This document shows, in pieces, positions 16,720 to 25,505 of a stretch of DNA of 64,000 nucleotides. Both the position numbers and the translations under genes were made by a program. The stretch comes from Tsukamurella tyrosinosolvens (GTDB lineage Bacteria > Actinomycetota > Actinomycetes > Mycobacteriales > Mycobacteriaceae): NCBI RefSeq assembly GCF_900104775.1, contig NZ_FNSA01000003.1, positions 2,046,001 through 2,110,000 on the forward strand. The letters are read 5' to 3'. Each line of letters starts with the position of its first letter. Position 1 is the first letter of the stretch. The notes beneath the pieces were generated by a model. The model did no database searches. It was not told the origin of the DNA and worked only from the letters and a program-made list of their open reading frames with translations.

Positions 16720-18095
16720 CGAATTCTCAGGGCGGCCGCGCCGGTCGGCTCGGAGTCGTTGCCTCCGAGCACCTGTCACGCGCGGCGATGCGCCGGGTCA
16801 AGGCACCCTTCCAGACCGAGCAAGCACGCGTGGACGAGCGCGACCGCCAGGCCCTCATCCTCGCCGAAGATCTCGTCCGCACCCTCGGAGCGATGAAGGG
16901 CGGCGCGATGAAGATCGGACAGGTTCTGTCGCTGCTGGACCTCGGGCTCACCTCACGGGAAGCGAGCGAGGACTTCGCTCGCACGCTCAGTGTGCTCTAC
17001 GACACGGCGCCGCACGTCGCCTCGTCGCGCATGGTCGCCGTCATGGAGCGAGAGCTGGGGGCCGCAATGCGTTTGATCGCCGAGGTGGAGCCCGAACCCA
17101 TTGCGGCCGCCTCGATCGGTCAGGTCTACCGAGCGACTCTGCACGACGGACGGACCGTTGCGATCAAGGTCCAATACCCGGACATCGGTACTGCGGTACG
17201 CGCCGACCTGAAGAACCTTGCTCTCTTCGCGAAACTCCGAGCGCGCAAGTATCCCAGTTTCGAACTGTCCGCCCTTGTGGACGAGGTCAGTATCAGAGTC
17301 CGCAGAGAACTGGACTACGCGGCGGAACTGGCGCACCACCGCGCCGTGCTCGGGCGTTTCGCCGGCCACCCTGTGTTCGTCATTCCAGAACTCGTCGAGG
17401 AACTCTGCACCGAGCGGGTGCTGACCACCGAGTTTCTCGATGGGCCTTCGTTGGGCGCCGCGGGCGACCTGCCAGCGACGATGCGGGATCACCTCGGGGA
17501 AGCGGTGTACCGCTTCTACAGCGGCGGGCTGTACGAGTTCGGGGAGTTCTGCGCTGACCCGCATCCCGGGAATGTCGTCATCCTCCCGGACGGCAAAGTC
17601 GGGTTCCTCGACTTCGGACTGTATGTCCGGATGGACCCCCAGCACAGTCGACTCGAGCGAGGAATCCTCAGGGCCACCCTCGACGGAGACGATGACTTGG
17701 CCTACGCGCTGGTGCTACAGACAGGCTTCCTGGCCGACCCTGAGGCGATGCCCCGGCAAACGGTGCTCGAGTTCATCGAGGTCGGGGTCGCGTGGCAGGC
17801 CGCTCCGGGGCCGACCACCATTACCCGCGACGTCGCCCGTGCACTGACTCGGAAGATGATGCTGCCCTCGTCTCCCTACTACTCGGCTGTGCGCCGACAG
17901 CGACTTCCCGACGCCTACTTATTCGCCCGCCGAACAGAATTGACCACGTGCGCTCTGCTGGCGACGTTCGAACCCACAGCACCGTGGCGGGCGATCGCCA
18001 TGGAGTGGCTCGCCGGGGCGCCGCCGGTGACGCCGATGGGCCACCTGGTGCACCAGTGGCGGTGCGACCGAGAACGCTTCGCGGAGCTGGATTGA
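16716..18095 (+). CDS. ABC1/UbiB-family atypical protein kinase-like protein
   Basis: 459 residues. It has the family hallmarks: the KxGQ motif (MKIGQ, about residues 64-68), AAASIGQVYRA (the alanine-rich loop replacing the usual glycine loop), VAIKVQYP (invariant lysine), ADPHPGNV and LDFG (metal-binding). UbiB/COQ8 proteins use ATP hydrolysis to support isoprenoid-lipid and quinone metabolism. Coupling to a quinone-oxidoreductase-like gene fits such a role. Its stop codon abuts that of a convergent TetR gene with no bases between. No transmembrane anchor is evident at the C-terminus. Confidence 0.9.
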   Translation: MTNSQGGRAGRLGVVASEHLSRAAMRRVKAPFQTEQARVDERDRQALILAEDLVRTLGAMKGGAMKIGQVLSLLDLGLTSREASEDFARTLSVLYDTAPHVASSRMVAVMERELGAAMRLIAEVEPEPIAAASIGQVYRATLHDGRTVAIKVQYPDIGTAVRADLKNLALFAKLRARKYPSFELSALVDEVSIRVRRELDYAAELAHHRAVLGRFAGHPVFVIPELVEELCTERVLTTEFLDGPSLGAAGDLPATMRDHLGEAVYRFYSGGLYEFGEFCADPHPGNVVILPDGKVGFLDFGLYVRMDPQHSRLERGILRATLDGDDDLAYALVLQTGFLADPEAMPRQTVLEFIEVGVAWQAAPGPTTITRDVARALTRKMMLPSSPYYSAVRRQRLPDAYLFARRTELTTCALLATFEPTAPWRAIAMEWLAGAPPVTPMGHLVHQWRCDRERFAELD

Positions 18096-18707
18096 TCAGT
18101 GGCGATTGTGGTCCAGTAAGGCGAGGAGGCTCGCTGCGACCGTGGCGGGCTCGACTGGCTGGTCGCCCACGAGCGTGGGGAAACACGCATTGACGACGGC
18201 TCCGATGATCGCCTGGGCGAGGAAGTCGACGTCGAGTTCAGGTCGCACCCAGCCTTTGTCGACGCCGTGCGTGAGCTCACGCGCGACGGGACGAGCCAGA
18301 TCGACGAAGATCTGCAGGCCGTCCTCCCGCGCCTGGTCGTCAACCCCGACCGAGTAGAACAGGGCTATCGAGACCAGTGCCGCGTTACTCGTGGCGTAGT
18401 CCGCGAGGTTGAGGGCCTGATCATGGAGTTGCTGTCGGAAGCCGGACCGGTCCGTGGGCGTCGTGGTCGTCGTGAGTGCAGCCAGGCATTGCTCATGCAC
18501 CTGGGTCAAGATTGCATCGAGCACCTCCCTCTTGTTGCGGAAGTAGGTATAGAAGGTGCCTTGGCTGACGCCGATCTTCTCGGTGATGTCGGCGACGCTG
18601 ACGGCACGATATCCTTGGGTGGCGAACAGTGCGACCGAGGCGTCGAAGATCTGTCGCCGGCGCTCGTCGGGGGTGGCCGGCTTCGCCCTGCTACTTCTCG
18701 CCGTCAC
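18096..18707 (-). CDS. TetR-family regulator (second of a tandem pair)
   Basis: About 203 residues from GTG 18707, preceded by GGAGGG at 18721-18716; GTG 18716 is also in frame. The helix-turn-helix reads AVSVADITEKIGVSQGTFYTYFRNKREVL. Its start lies inside the last codons of the other TetR gene, so the two are translationally coupled. They lie downstream of the mce operon in the same direction. M. tuberculosis mce loci have TetR (Mce3R) or other local regulators, so control of mce is likely. Confidence 0.88.
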   Translation of the reverse strand: MTARSSRAKPATPDERRRQIFDASVALFATQGYRAVSVADITEKIGVSQGTFYTYFRNKREVLDAILTQVHEQCLAALTTTTTPTDRSGFRQQLHDQALNLADYATSNAALVSIALFYSVGVDDQAREDGLQIFVDLARPVARELTHGVDKGWVRPELDVDFLAQAIIGAVVNACFPTLVGDQPVEPATVAASLLALLDHNRH

Positions 18708-19359
18708 CGCTGTCACCCTCCGTGAAGATGCCGTTCTCGATGAAGATCCGCGCGGACTCGATGAACCGCTCGCGCCGTTCACCCGAGAATCGATCGGCCA
18801 TCGAGGCGGCGAGTCCCGGTGCGAGAAGGGCAACGAGCATCCGAGCCACGACATCGCTGTCGACGGACGGAGGAAGTTCCGGACTCCTCGCCTGCCGCGT
18901 CGCTGCGAGCATCGGCGCCAAGTAGCTGATCAGGATGTTCTCGACCCCTACGGCTCGCATTCGTAGCTCGGGGTCGATCGCGGTGCTTTCGACGATGAGC
19001 AGTCGCAGCAGGTCCGGCTCCTCATCGAGCAGTTGGAAGAGGCGGCGTCCGGCCTCGGAGATCCGCTCCGCGATCACGGCATCCGCCGGATCGGCCGCGC
19101 TGAGCAATTCCTCCGGTTCGATCTTGTCCCACATGCGTTCGACGCCGTAGTCGAAGACCTCGTCGAGCAGTTCGCGCTTTCCCGAGAAATGGCGGTACAT
19201 CGCGCCCTGCGAGATCCCGGCGCGGCGTGCGATGTCCGCGATCGTCGTCGCTTCGTATCCGCGGTCGCACAGTTCCGCGAACCCGGCGCGGATGATCTGT
19301 TCGCGCCTGCTTTCCCGGCGTTCCCCGCTCGTCACGGGTTCGGCGCGGCTGTTCGACAC
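18691..19359 (-). CDS. TetR-family regulator (first of a tandem pair)
   Basis: 222 residues. The DNA-binding head is TTIADIARRAGISQGAMYRHFSGKRELLDEVF; the helical ligand domain follows, with LLRLLIVESTAIDPELR. It begins 100 bases after the Mce-associated protein gene and overlaps the next TetR gene. Two adjacent TetR genes plus two different inverted repeats in the mce promoter region suggest that each repressor has its own operator there. That pairing is inference. Confidence 0.9.
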   Translation of the reverse strand: MSNSRAEPVTSGERRESRREQIIRAGFAELCDRGYEATTIADIARRAGISQGAMYRHFSGKRELLDEVFDYGVERMWDKIEPEELLSAADPADAVIAERISEAGRRLFQLLDEEPDLLRLLIVESTAIDPELRMRAVGVENILISYLAPMLAATRQARSPELPPSVDSDVVARMLVALLAPGLAASMADRFSGERRERFIESARIFIENGIFTEGDSGDGEK

Positions 19360-19459
19360 CCTGCGAGGCTATCTGATCCACCGCCTCGTGTGGACGCAGG
19401 ATCACCTGTCGATGCGGTCGCGGGCGCGTCCGGTCGACGTGGCCTGCGCCGGGAACGCC

Positions 19460-20218
19460 CTAGGGACCTGCTGCTGTCGGCACGCCGGGCGTGTCCGGTG
19501 CGGATGCGGGGGCGGTCCCGGTCGGCTCGGCGCTCGGCGTCGATGCGGACGAGCTCGAGTCGGTGGTCGTCGCGGCCAGCGAGTTTCCGACGTCGCTCAT
19601 CAGCCAGTTCTGGTTCCGGTCCACGACGATCGTGAAAGCGCTGGTCGTGGTCGTCGCCTGAGGCGCCTGAAGACTCGTGGCGACGACGTCGACCACCGCC
19701 ATCACGCGGTAGACGCCGTCGACCTCCTCGGTGACTTTGGCCCCGACGAGGGTGCCCTTGGCTTTCACCCGGAGTGGGACCACCACCTGGCGCATCGTTT
19801 CGGCGACGCCGTCGAACCGCTTCGCCACCTGGTCGGTGACGCCCTTCTTGATCGCCGCGAGCCACGGAGCGATGTCGTCGAAATCAACCGTCGAGGCGCT
19901 CGCCGCGTACGTCCCTGCGATCGATTCGGCACGGTATCGATCGGCTGCCGACTGCTCGATCGTCCGGACTTTGCCGTGGTAGTCGACGGCGAAGTAGGTC
20001 GACGTCGCGGCGGCGGAGACGAGGGCCGTGGCGGCGACGGTGAGGACGGCCGTCCCCGTGCCTCGGCGATGCGCCTCGCGTCGGGCGGGAGTCGATGGCC
20101 GGCTCTTCGCCGGGCTGCTGGGGTCTTCGGCGGCTGAGGGATCCCGCGGTGCGCCGGTGGTGTCCGGAGCCGTCGCGGTTTCGTGCTCGTTCTCGGGGGA
20201 GGTGGTATCGGTGGGCAT
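19460..20218 (-). CDS. Mce-associated membrane protein (Mam)
   Basis: 252 residues from ATG 20218, two bases after the mceF stop. Cytosolic low-complexity N-terminus (Pro/Ser/Glu-rich, about 50 residues), one transmembrane helix (TAVLTVAATALVSAAATSTY), then an extracytoplasmic domain with the Mam-type core from GKVRTIEQSAADRYRAESIA to VVDRNQNWLMSDVG, and a Ser/Thr/Pro tail. Mam proteins stabilise or assist Mce transporters in mycobacteria. Only one is present here; mycobacterial mce loci often carry two to four. Confidence 0.85.
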   Translation of the reverse strand: MPTDTTSPENEHETATAPDTTGAPRDPSAAEDPSSPAKSRPSTPARREAHRRGTGTAVLTVAATALVSAAATSTYFAVDYHGKVRTIEQSAADRYRAESIAGTYAASASTVDFDDIAPWLAAIKKGVTDQVAKRFDGVAETMRQVVVPLRVKAKGTLVGAKVTEEVDGVYRVMAVVDVVATSLQAPQATTTTSAFTIVVDRNQNWLMSDVGNSLAATTTDSSSSASTPSAEPTGTAPASAPDTPGVPTAAGP

Positions 20219-20220
20219 GG

Positions 20221-21300
20221 CTACCTCGGGGTCGGTGTCGGTGTCGGTGTCGAGGGGCGGACTGGAGGAATGCGGGATGTCGTCGGTGCGGAGGGGTGCG
20301 TGGGGCTCGCGGTGGGCGTGGGCGGGGCGGACATGGGAGTGCCGGGCACGGGGACGGTGATCTGGAGCCGGGCCGTGCCGTCGTTGTCGAACATCGCGAG
20401 AGCCGAGCCCAGGAAGGCACTGAAGTCGATCGCCGGCACGGTCGTGTTGATCGCCTTGACGATCGCCAGAGCCGGGCTGAGAACCTCGGACACCTTCGGT
20501 GTCAGTGCGGTGAGAGACGGCTGCACCTTGGCCATGAACGGGTGCAGCACGTCGGTGAGCGGCGTGGGCATGGCCAATGTCGTGACCAGCTCGAGCACTT
20601 TGTCGATCGCGGGACGGATGACGGCGATCGTGCTGTGAAAGCTCGGACCGAACTGGGAGATCGCCGGTCCCACCCACGCGAGGTCGGCGGAGTAGGTCTG
20701 CGTATCGGCGAACATCCGCCGGATCTGAGGGAGCCGGGACACGATCGTGACGGTGAGCAGTTCGCCTGCCTGCGTCAGTCTCGGCATCACCCGGTCGGCG
20801 CCGTTCGTCGCCTGCCACATCGTGCTGACGATCTCGGCCAAGGGACCGGCGTCCGCGATCTTGCCGACCGCCGCCAGCGAACGGAACAGGTCGGGGATGG
20901 AGGTCGGCACCTTGACGTGCTTCGGGTCGACTACTGCTCCGTCGGCGAGATAGGGGCCGTCGGAGCCGGTGGGGGAGATCTCGACGTAGGGCTCACCCAG
21001 CGCGCTGAGTTGTTCTATCGACACCCGGGCGTCAGCGGGAATCCGTTTCACTCGAGGGTATTTCAGGCGTACGGCCGCACCGGCCGGCGCGAGGTCCACT
21101 CGCTCGACCTCGCCGATCCGCACTCCCCGGAGGAGCACGGATGATCCCGTGACCAGTTGGGACGATCGTGGCAGCTGAAGTGTCACGCGGGTGAACTCGG
21201 TGCCGGGTCGCAGACCCATGTAGCCGATGACGAGGGTGCTGATGCCCACGGCGAGCACGATGGTGAAGGTCACCAGGTTGGCGATCAGTTCGCGTCTCAT
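20221..21300 (-). CDS. mceF: MceF-type MlaD-domain lipid-transport protein
   Basis: 359 residues. An N-terminal membrane anchor (ANLVTFTIVLAVGISTLVIG) is followed by the MlaD/Mce beta-barrel domain (SVLLRGVRIGEVERVDLAP), a long helical needle segment, and a disordered tail dominated by Thr-Pro repeats at the C-terminus (TPTPTPTP). It starts with an ATGA overlap on mceE. In the hexameric Mce complex six different proteins, A-F, build one periplasmic lipid tunnel; this is the last structural member. Confidence 0.88.
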   Translation of the reverse strand: MRRELIANLVTFTIVLAVGISTLVIGYMGLRPGTEFTRVTLQLPRSSQLVTGSSVLLRGVRIGEVERVDLAPAGAAVRLKYPRVKRIPADARVSIEQLSALGEPYVEISPTGSDGPYLADGAVVDPKHVKVPTSIPDLFRSLAAVGKIADAGPLAEIVSTMWQATNGADRVMPRLTQAGELLTVTIVSRLPQIRRMFADTQTYSADLAWVGPAISQFGPSFHSTIAVIRPAIDKVLELVTTLAMPTPLTDVLHPFMAKVQPSLTALTPKVSEVLSPALAIVKAINTTVPAIDFSAFLGSALAMFDNDGTARLQITVPVPGTPMSAPPTPTASPTHPSAPTTSRIPPVRPSTPTPTPTPR

Positions 21301-22334
21301 CGCACGACCCCGAGCATTCTCAGCGTTCTGATCGCTTGGTCCGCTTGTTCTCCACTGGGCATTTGGTCTCCGATCCCCAGTCGCACGACGTTGACCTTCG
21401 CTCCGTCGTGCAGGTACGGGATGACATTGTCACGGAGGAGGTTTCGCAGGTTGACGATGTTGTCGGGCCTCGTCGATCCAGCGGGGCGGTCGAAGTACAG
21501 CAGCGGGCGCAGGACCGCTGCGAGGAGCGAGTTGGTCTCGCGCAGTGTCGGCACAAGGAAGGCGGCGTTGGTGAACATCGGCGCGAGCGCCGCGAAGACC
21601 GCCACGATGTCGCCGGTTTCGATCACGGTCTTCCACCGCGCTTCGGCACCGGGGGCGAGGTACTCGCTCAACCGGTCACGTTCCGCGGCGAGGCGGCCGG
21701 TGAGGTCCACCAGCGAGGTCAGGGCGGTGTCGAGGCTGCCAGTGTCCTGGGCCCAGGCGTTGATGGTGGTGCTGAGATTGCCCACGATCTGCTTCGTCAG
21801 GGCGGGGTCCCGCGGCAGGCTGCTGTTGATCCGGTCGAACGTGTTGCCCAGCTGGGGCAGGCTGCCGCTGCCGAGGAAGTCGGCCAGACTCGTCAGCAAC
21901 TGTTCCATCTGGACCGGGGCGCGGGTCTGTGCCTGCGGAACCGTATCGCCATCGGCGAAATAGGGGCCCGTCGGTAGGGCGGGGTTCGGAGTGAGCGCGA
22001 TGTAGATGTCCCCGAGCGGGGTGTCCTGACGCAGCTCCGCCATGGAGGCGCGGGGGATCCGCGTCTCAGGCTCGATGCGGAGAGTGACCTCCGCGCTCTT
22101 GTCGTGCAGGCGCACGTGCGCAAGGGATCCGACATCGCGGCCGAGCAGGCGCACTTTCGCCCGGTCGGGAACGTTGAGCACGTCGGCGAACTCGATCTTC
22201 AACGTCCATCCCGACGATGCTTCTCCGGGGGTGGGGAGCATCGCGGGACCGACCGCGCGCAGCATCCATCCGCCGCACAGGAGGACCACAATCGCTCCGA
22301 GAGCGGCGAGAGCATGCCTGGCCTGTGCGTTCAT
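21297..22334 (-). CDS. mceE: MceE-position MlaD-domain protein (no lipobox)
   Basis: 345 residues from ATG 22334, overlapping the mceD stop by four bases. Membrane helix near residues 8-25, then an MlaD domain (AKVRLLGRDVGSLAHVRLHD, PLGDIYIALTPNP) and a helical C-terminus. By position this is MceE, which in mycobacteria is normally a lipoprotein (LprK). Here the only early cysteine is in VVLLCGG, which does not fit a lipobox, so it seems to be held by a transmembrane anchor instead. Confidence 0.83.
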   Translation of the reverse strand: MNAQARHALAALGAIVVLLCGGWMLRAVGPAMLPTPGEASSGWTLKIEFADVLNVPDRAKVRLLGRDVGSLAHVRLHDKSAEVTLRIEPETRIPRASMAELRQDTPLGDIYIALTPNPALPTGPYFADGDTVPQAQTRAPVQMEQLLTSLADFLGSGSLPQLGNTFDRINSSLPRDPALTKQIVGNLSTTINAWAQDTGSLDTALTSLVDLTGRLAAERDRLSEYLAPGAEARWKTVIETGDIVAVFAALAPMFTNAAFLVPTLRETNSLLAAVLRPLLYFDRPAGSTRPDNIVNLRNLLRDNVIPYLHDGAKVNVVRLGIGDQMPSGEQADQAIRTLRMLGVVR

Positions 22335-23443
22335 CGGGCGGCCCCGCTCGCACGCAGGATCACTGACATCAGGTCGACGCTGATCTTGCCTCCACCGACC
22401 ACACTGCACTGGCCGGGGGCGAGGCGATTGATGTTGGTGCACGTGAGCTCGGGATTCGCGGCGGGGAACGCCGTATCCGGCAGTGGCCGGTACGAGATCT
22501 TGAGCCGCGCGGCGGCCTGGTCGTAGTCGACGTCGAAAGCAGTGATCAGGGGAGGGAGAACGCCGAGCAGGTCGCCGTAGTTCCGGACACCCGCAGCGAC
22601 GAGCCGCGTGACGGGGACGACCACGTCGAGCACGGGGAAGATCATGTGGCCGTACTGGCCGACGAGCCCGAAGAGGACCTTCCCCAGTGGGATCAGTGTG
22701 TCGGCGAGCGCGTAGACCGTCGAGCCCAGCGGAGTCATGACGTTGACCAGATATCCGGGCATGTCACTGAACAGGGATTTGAGGTCGCCCCAGTTCGATG
22801 TCATGCCCGAGGTGAGGGGGATGAGGGCGTCGAGGGCGCGCGAGAGGTCGTCCATCCCCGGGCCGGGATTGTCGAGCACGTTCGCCAGCGTGGTGATGAT
22901 GCCGTTGACCCGGGGACCTGTGCCGCTGGTCTCGCGGGCGAGACTGTTGAGTGTCTGCTGGGTCTGGCGAGTCTGTTCCGGGCCGCCGTCGGTGCTGAGT
23001 TGGGCCATCAGTCGTTGCAACGACTGCATGGACTTCGTCAGGGACAGAGGAGTTTTGGCATCGGATATGCATTTTCCGGGCTGTAGTTCCGGTCCTCCGA
23101 GATCGTCACCGATCAGGGCGAGCTGGCGGGAGGAGATCAGGGACTTGGCGACCGAGACCGCACCGACGGTCGCCGGGATCCGTTGGTCGGCATCGACGGC
23201 GAGCTCGACGTGCGCCTGAGCGCCTGCGGGCCGTACGGACGTGATGGTGCCGACCGTGACTCCGCGGCGAGTGACCGGATTGCCCTCGAACAGGCCCACA
23301 GCGTCGGGCATGAGTGCGCAGTAGGAGATGAGGCGCTGTGTGCCGCCCCGCAGGTACCACGTTCCGCTCAGCCCTACGGCGATGACGAACGTCGCGGCCA
23401 TCGCGCTGATCAACCATTTCGATCCCAATGCCGCTCGGAACAT
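22331..23443 (-). CDS. mceD: MceD-type MlaD-domain lipid-transport protein
   Basis: 370 residues from ATG 23443, sharing one base with the mceC stop (TGATG). It has an anchor helix (LISAMAATFVIAVGLSGTWY), then an MlaD domain with CALMPDAVGLFEGNPVTRRG and VGTITSVRPAG. A helical stretch follows, with a Cys pair near the C-terminus (LTCTNINRLAPGQC). The frame is open well upstream opposite mceC, but the family start is here. Part of the predicted MceA-F hexamer. Confidence 0.87.
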   Translation of the reverse strand: MFRAALGSKWLISAMAATFVIAVGLSGTWYLRGGTQRLISYCALMPDAVGLFEGNPVTRRGVTVGTITSVRPAGAQAHVELAVDADQRIPATVGAVSVAKSLISSRQLALIGDDLGGPELQPGKCISDAKTPLSLTKSMQSLQRLMAQLSTDGGPEQTRQTQQTLNSLARETSGTGPRVNGIITTLANVLDNPGPGMDDLSRALDALIPLTSGMTSNWGDLKSLFSDMPGYLVNVMTPLGSTVYALADTLIPLGKVLFGLVGQYGHMIFPVLDVVVPVTRLVAAGVRNYGDLLGVLPPLITAFDVDYDQAAARLKISYRPLPDTAFPAANPELTCTNINRLAPGQCSVVGGGKISVDLMSVILRASGAAR

Positions 23444-24495
23444 CAGCAGTTCACTCCTTGAATCGGAACGCAGAACGAGGATGTGAGGACGGTCGTGCCG
23501 TTGATCGCGATGCTGCCGTCCGGTTGCACGGACTCGTTGAACCGGGCTATCGCCTTCTTCGCCTCCGTGATCATCGGCTCGAACTTCGCGAGTAATTCCT
23601 CCATCTGGCCCGAGATGACGCGCAGTTGCTTCTCGAAGCCGTCGACGTCGCGCAGATACAACTCGGCGATCGGTTTGACTCGGAGCAACGTCAATTCGAG
23701 GCTCCGCATGAAGGCCTTGTAGCCCGACAGGTTGACCGAGGCGGTGGTGAGAAAGGTGCTCATGTCGTGCATGATCGTGGTGAGGCGGTCGCCGTTCGCG
23801 TTGACCGCGGTGGTGTATTCGGCGACGACAGTGATGAATTGTCCGATCTGATCCTTCTGGCGACTGAGGGCCTCGACCATCCCCGACATGGTGGTGAGTA
23901 CGTGACTGATCTGGCCGGGTTGGCCCTGCGCCGCCTGCTGAATCTGCACGAGGGACTCGCGGAGGGGTTGCCCGTTGATCGCGGCGAGCTTCGGTCCGGC
24001 GTTCTGGAAGGTCTCGGTCAGGGCGTAGGGCAGCCGTACTCTGCTGGCGGGTATCGACCCGGCCGCCAGTGACTTCGACCCGATCGAATCGATGTCGAGG
24101 TAGTAGCCGCCGACGGCGGTGAGCATCTTCACGGCCGCGGAGGACTGGTCTCCGATGAACGCGCTGCTGTCGACGCGCACGGTGATGCGCACATCGGTGC
24201 GGCGCAGTTCGATGTCGCTGACGGTACCGATCGGCACGCCCGCGACGCGCACGTCGTCGCCCGGGCGCAGCTGACCGGTTTCCGACATGTCGACCGCGTA
24301 CTCCGAGGTAGCGGGTGGGGTGAAGGACAGGTATGCGGCCGCGACGACAGTGATGAGGACCGCACCGACCGTGCCGGCACCCCATGCGAGCTGCAGGAGC
24401 GACGGTGAGACGAAGCGATCCCAGATCCGGCGTGCAGCGACGAATCTTTCACTGGTCAGAACCGCGCGAACCACGCGGTCGGCTACGGATTGCAC
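23443..24495 (-). CDS. mceC: MceC-type MlaD-domain lipid-transport protein
   Basis: 350 residues from GTG 24495, overlapping mceB by 13 bases. After a longer cytosolic start there is one membrane helix (LAWGAGTVGAVLITVVAAAY), then the MlaD barrel (GQLRPGDDVRVAGVPIGTV), helices, and a C-terminus ending with paired cysteines (FCVPIQGVNC). Family placement is by order in the operon. Confidence 0.87.
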   Translation of the reverse strand: MQSVADRVVRAVLTSERFVAARRIWDRFVSPSLLQLAWGAGTVGAVLITVVAAAYLSFTPPATSEYAVDMSETGQLRPGDDVRVAGVPIGTVSDIELRRTDVRITVRVDSSAFIGDQSSAAVKMLTAVGGYYLDIDSIGSKSLAAGSIPASRVRLPYALTETFQNAGPKLAAINGQPLRESLVQIQQAAQGQPGQISHVLTTMSGMVEALSRQKDQIGQFITVVAEYTTAVNANGDRLTTIMHDMSTFLTTASVNLSGYKAFMRSLELTLLRVKPIAELYLRDVDGFEKQLRVISGQMEELLAKFEPMITEAKKAIARFNESVQPDGSIAINGTTVLTSSFCVPIQGVNC

Positions 24496-25505
24496 AACAC
24501 GATCCTCGTTCCTCGGATGAACATCTGAAGATCCGCCGGCAGTGTCTTGATCCCCTTGCTGCAGCGGCTGTCACCCTGCGCCTTGGGCAGGCCCTGGCCG
24601 GTCAGGAGCGCGAACAGACCGGGGAGGAGGGCGGCGAGGTCGACGAGAGGGCCGAGCTTCTTCGCCTCGGGCGAGAGCAGATCGTCGAGCCACGGATTGG
24701 TGCCCGGGGTCAGGCCGAGGTTCGCCAACAGGGCATCGGCCGCTGTGATGACCTGTGCCCCCTCACCGGAGAGAACCCGGTACGCGGGTGCGGCCTCGGC
24801 GACGACACGGGCGAGGCGCTGGAGGTATCCCACCAACGTGGAGACCGATGCCGATCTGCCGCCGATCGCCTCGGAGAGGGCGGAGAAGTTGCGGACCAGG
24901 GTCTCGAACAGCGCCGCGCGGTTGTCTGTGAAGGTGGCGAGCTTGTCGACGGCGTCGAGCACGGGGCCGAGGCCGCCTCCGTCCCCGTTGACGATCACCG
25001 ACACGGCCTGGGCGAAATGATCGATGTCCTCCGGGCGCATGGCCGACAGGACGGGCTGTAGACCGTTGAAGACCGTGGTGATGTCGAACGAGGGCAGCGT
25101 CCGGCCGGTGTCGATGGTTGCTCCAGCCTCGACCTCGGTTCCCGACGATCCGCTCCGCTGGAGATCGATGTAGCGTTGTCCGGTTAAGTTCTGAAAGCGG
25201 ATCGCCAGGGTCGAGTTGCGATAGATCCTCTGATTGCGGTCGACCGTGAACTGCACCTCGGCGAAGGAGCCGCGCCCGGTGGGACCACGCCGGAGGTCGA
25301 CCGACTTCACCTTGCCGACCTGGACGCCGAGAAGACGGACGTCGTCGCCCGATCGTAGCCCCGACGCGTTCGTGAACTGTGCGGTGTACCGGACCTGGTC
25401 GCCGGGGGCGGGGCGCTGCAGCGCCCGGACGGTGAACGCGGTGCCCAAACCCACGACGAGAATGAACAGTACGACGCTGACCAGTGATCTGCGGTAGCGG
25501 CTCAT
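24483..25505 (-). CDS. mceB: MceB-type MlaD-domain lipid-transport protein
   Basis: 340 residues from ATG 25505, ATGA overlap with mceA. It starts MSRYRRSLVSVVLF with an anchor helix, then the MlaD domain (ASGLRSGDDVRLLGVQVGKV, FQNLTGQRYIDLQR) and a helical part, ending in a Cys-containing tail (CSKGIKTLP, IVLCNP). The GLRSGDDVR and GQRYIDL elements are hallmarks of MceB. It is part of the tunnel hexamer. Confidence 0.9.
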   Translation of the reverse strand: MSRYRRSLVSVVLFILVVGLGTAFTVRALQRPAPGDQVRYTAQFTNASGLRSGDDVRLLGVQVGKVKSVDLRRGPTGRGSFAEVQFTVDRNQRIYRNSTLAIRFQNLTGQRYIDLQRSGSSGTEVEAGATIDTGRTLPSFDITTVFNGLQPVLSAMRPEDIDHFAQAVSVIVNGDGGGLGPVLDAVDKLATFTDNRAALFETLVRNFSALSEAIGGRSASVSTLVGYLQRLARVVAEAAPAYRVLSGEGAQVITAADALLANLGLTPGTNPWLDDLLSPEAKKLGPLVDLAALLPGLFALLTGQGLPKAQGDSRCSKGIKTLPADLQMFIRGTRIVLCNP

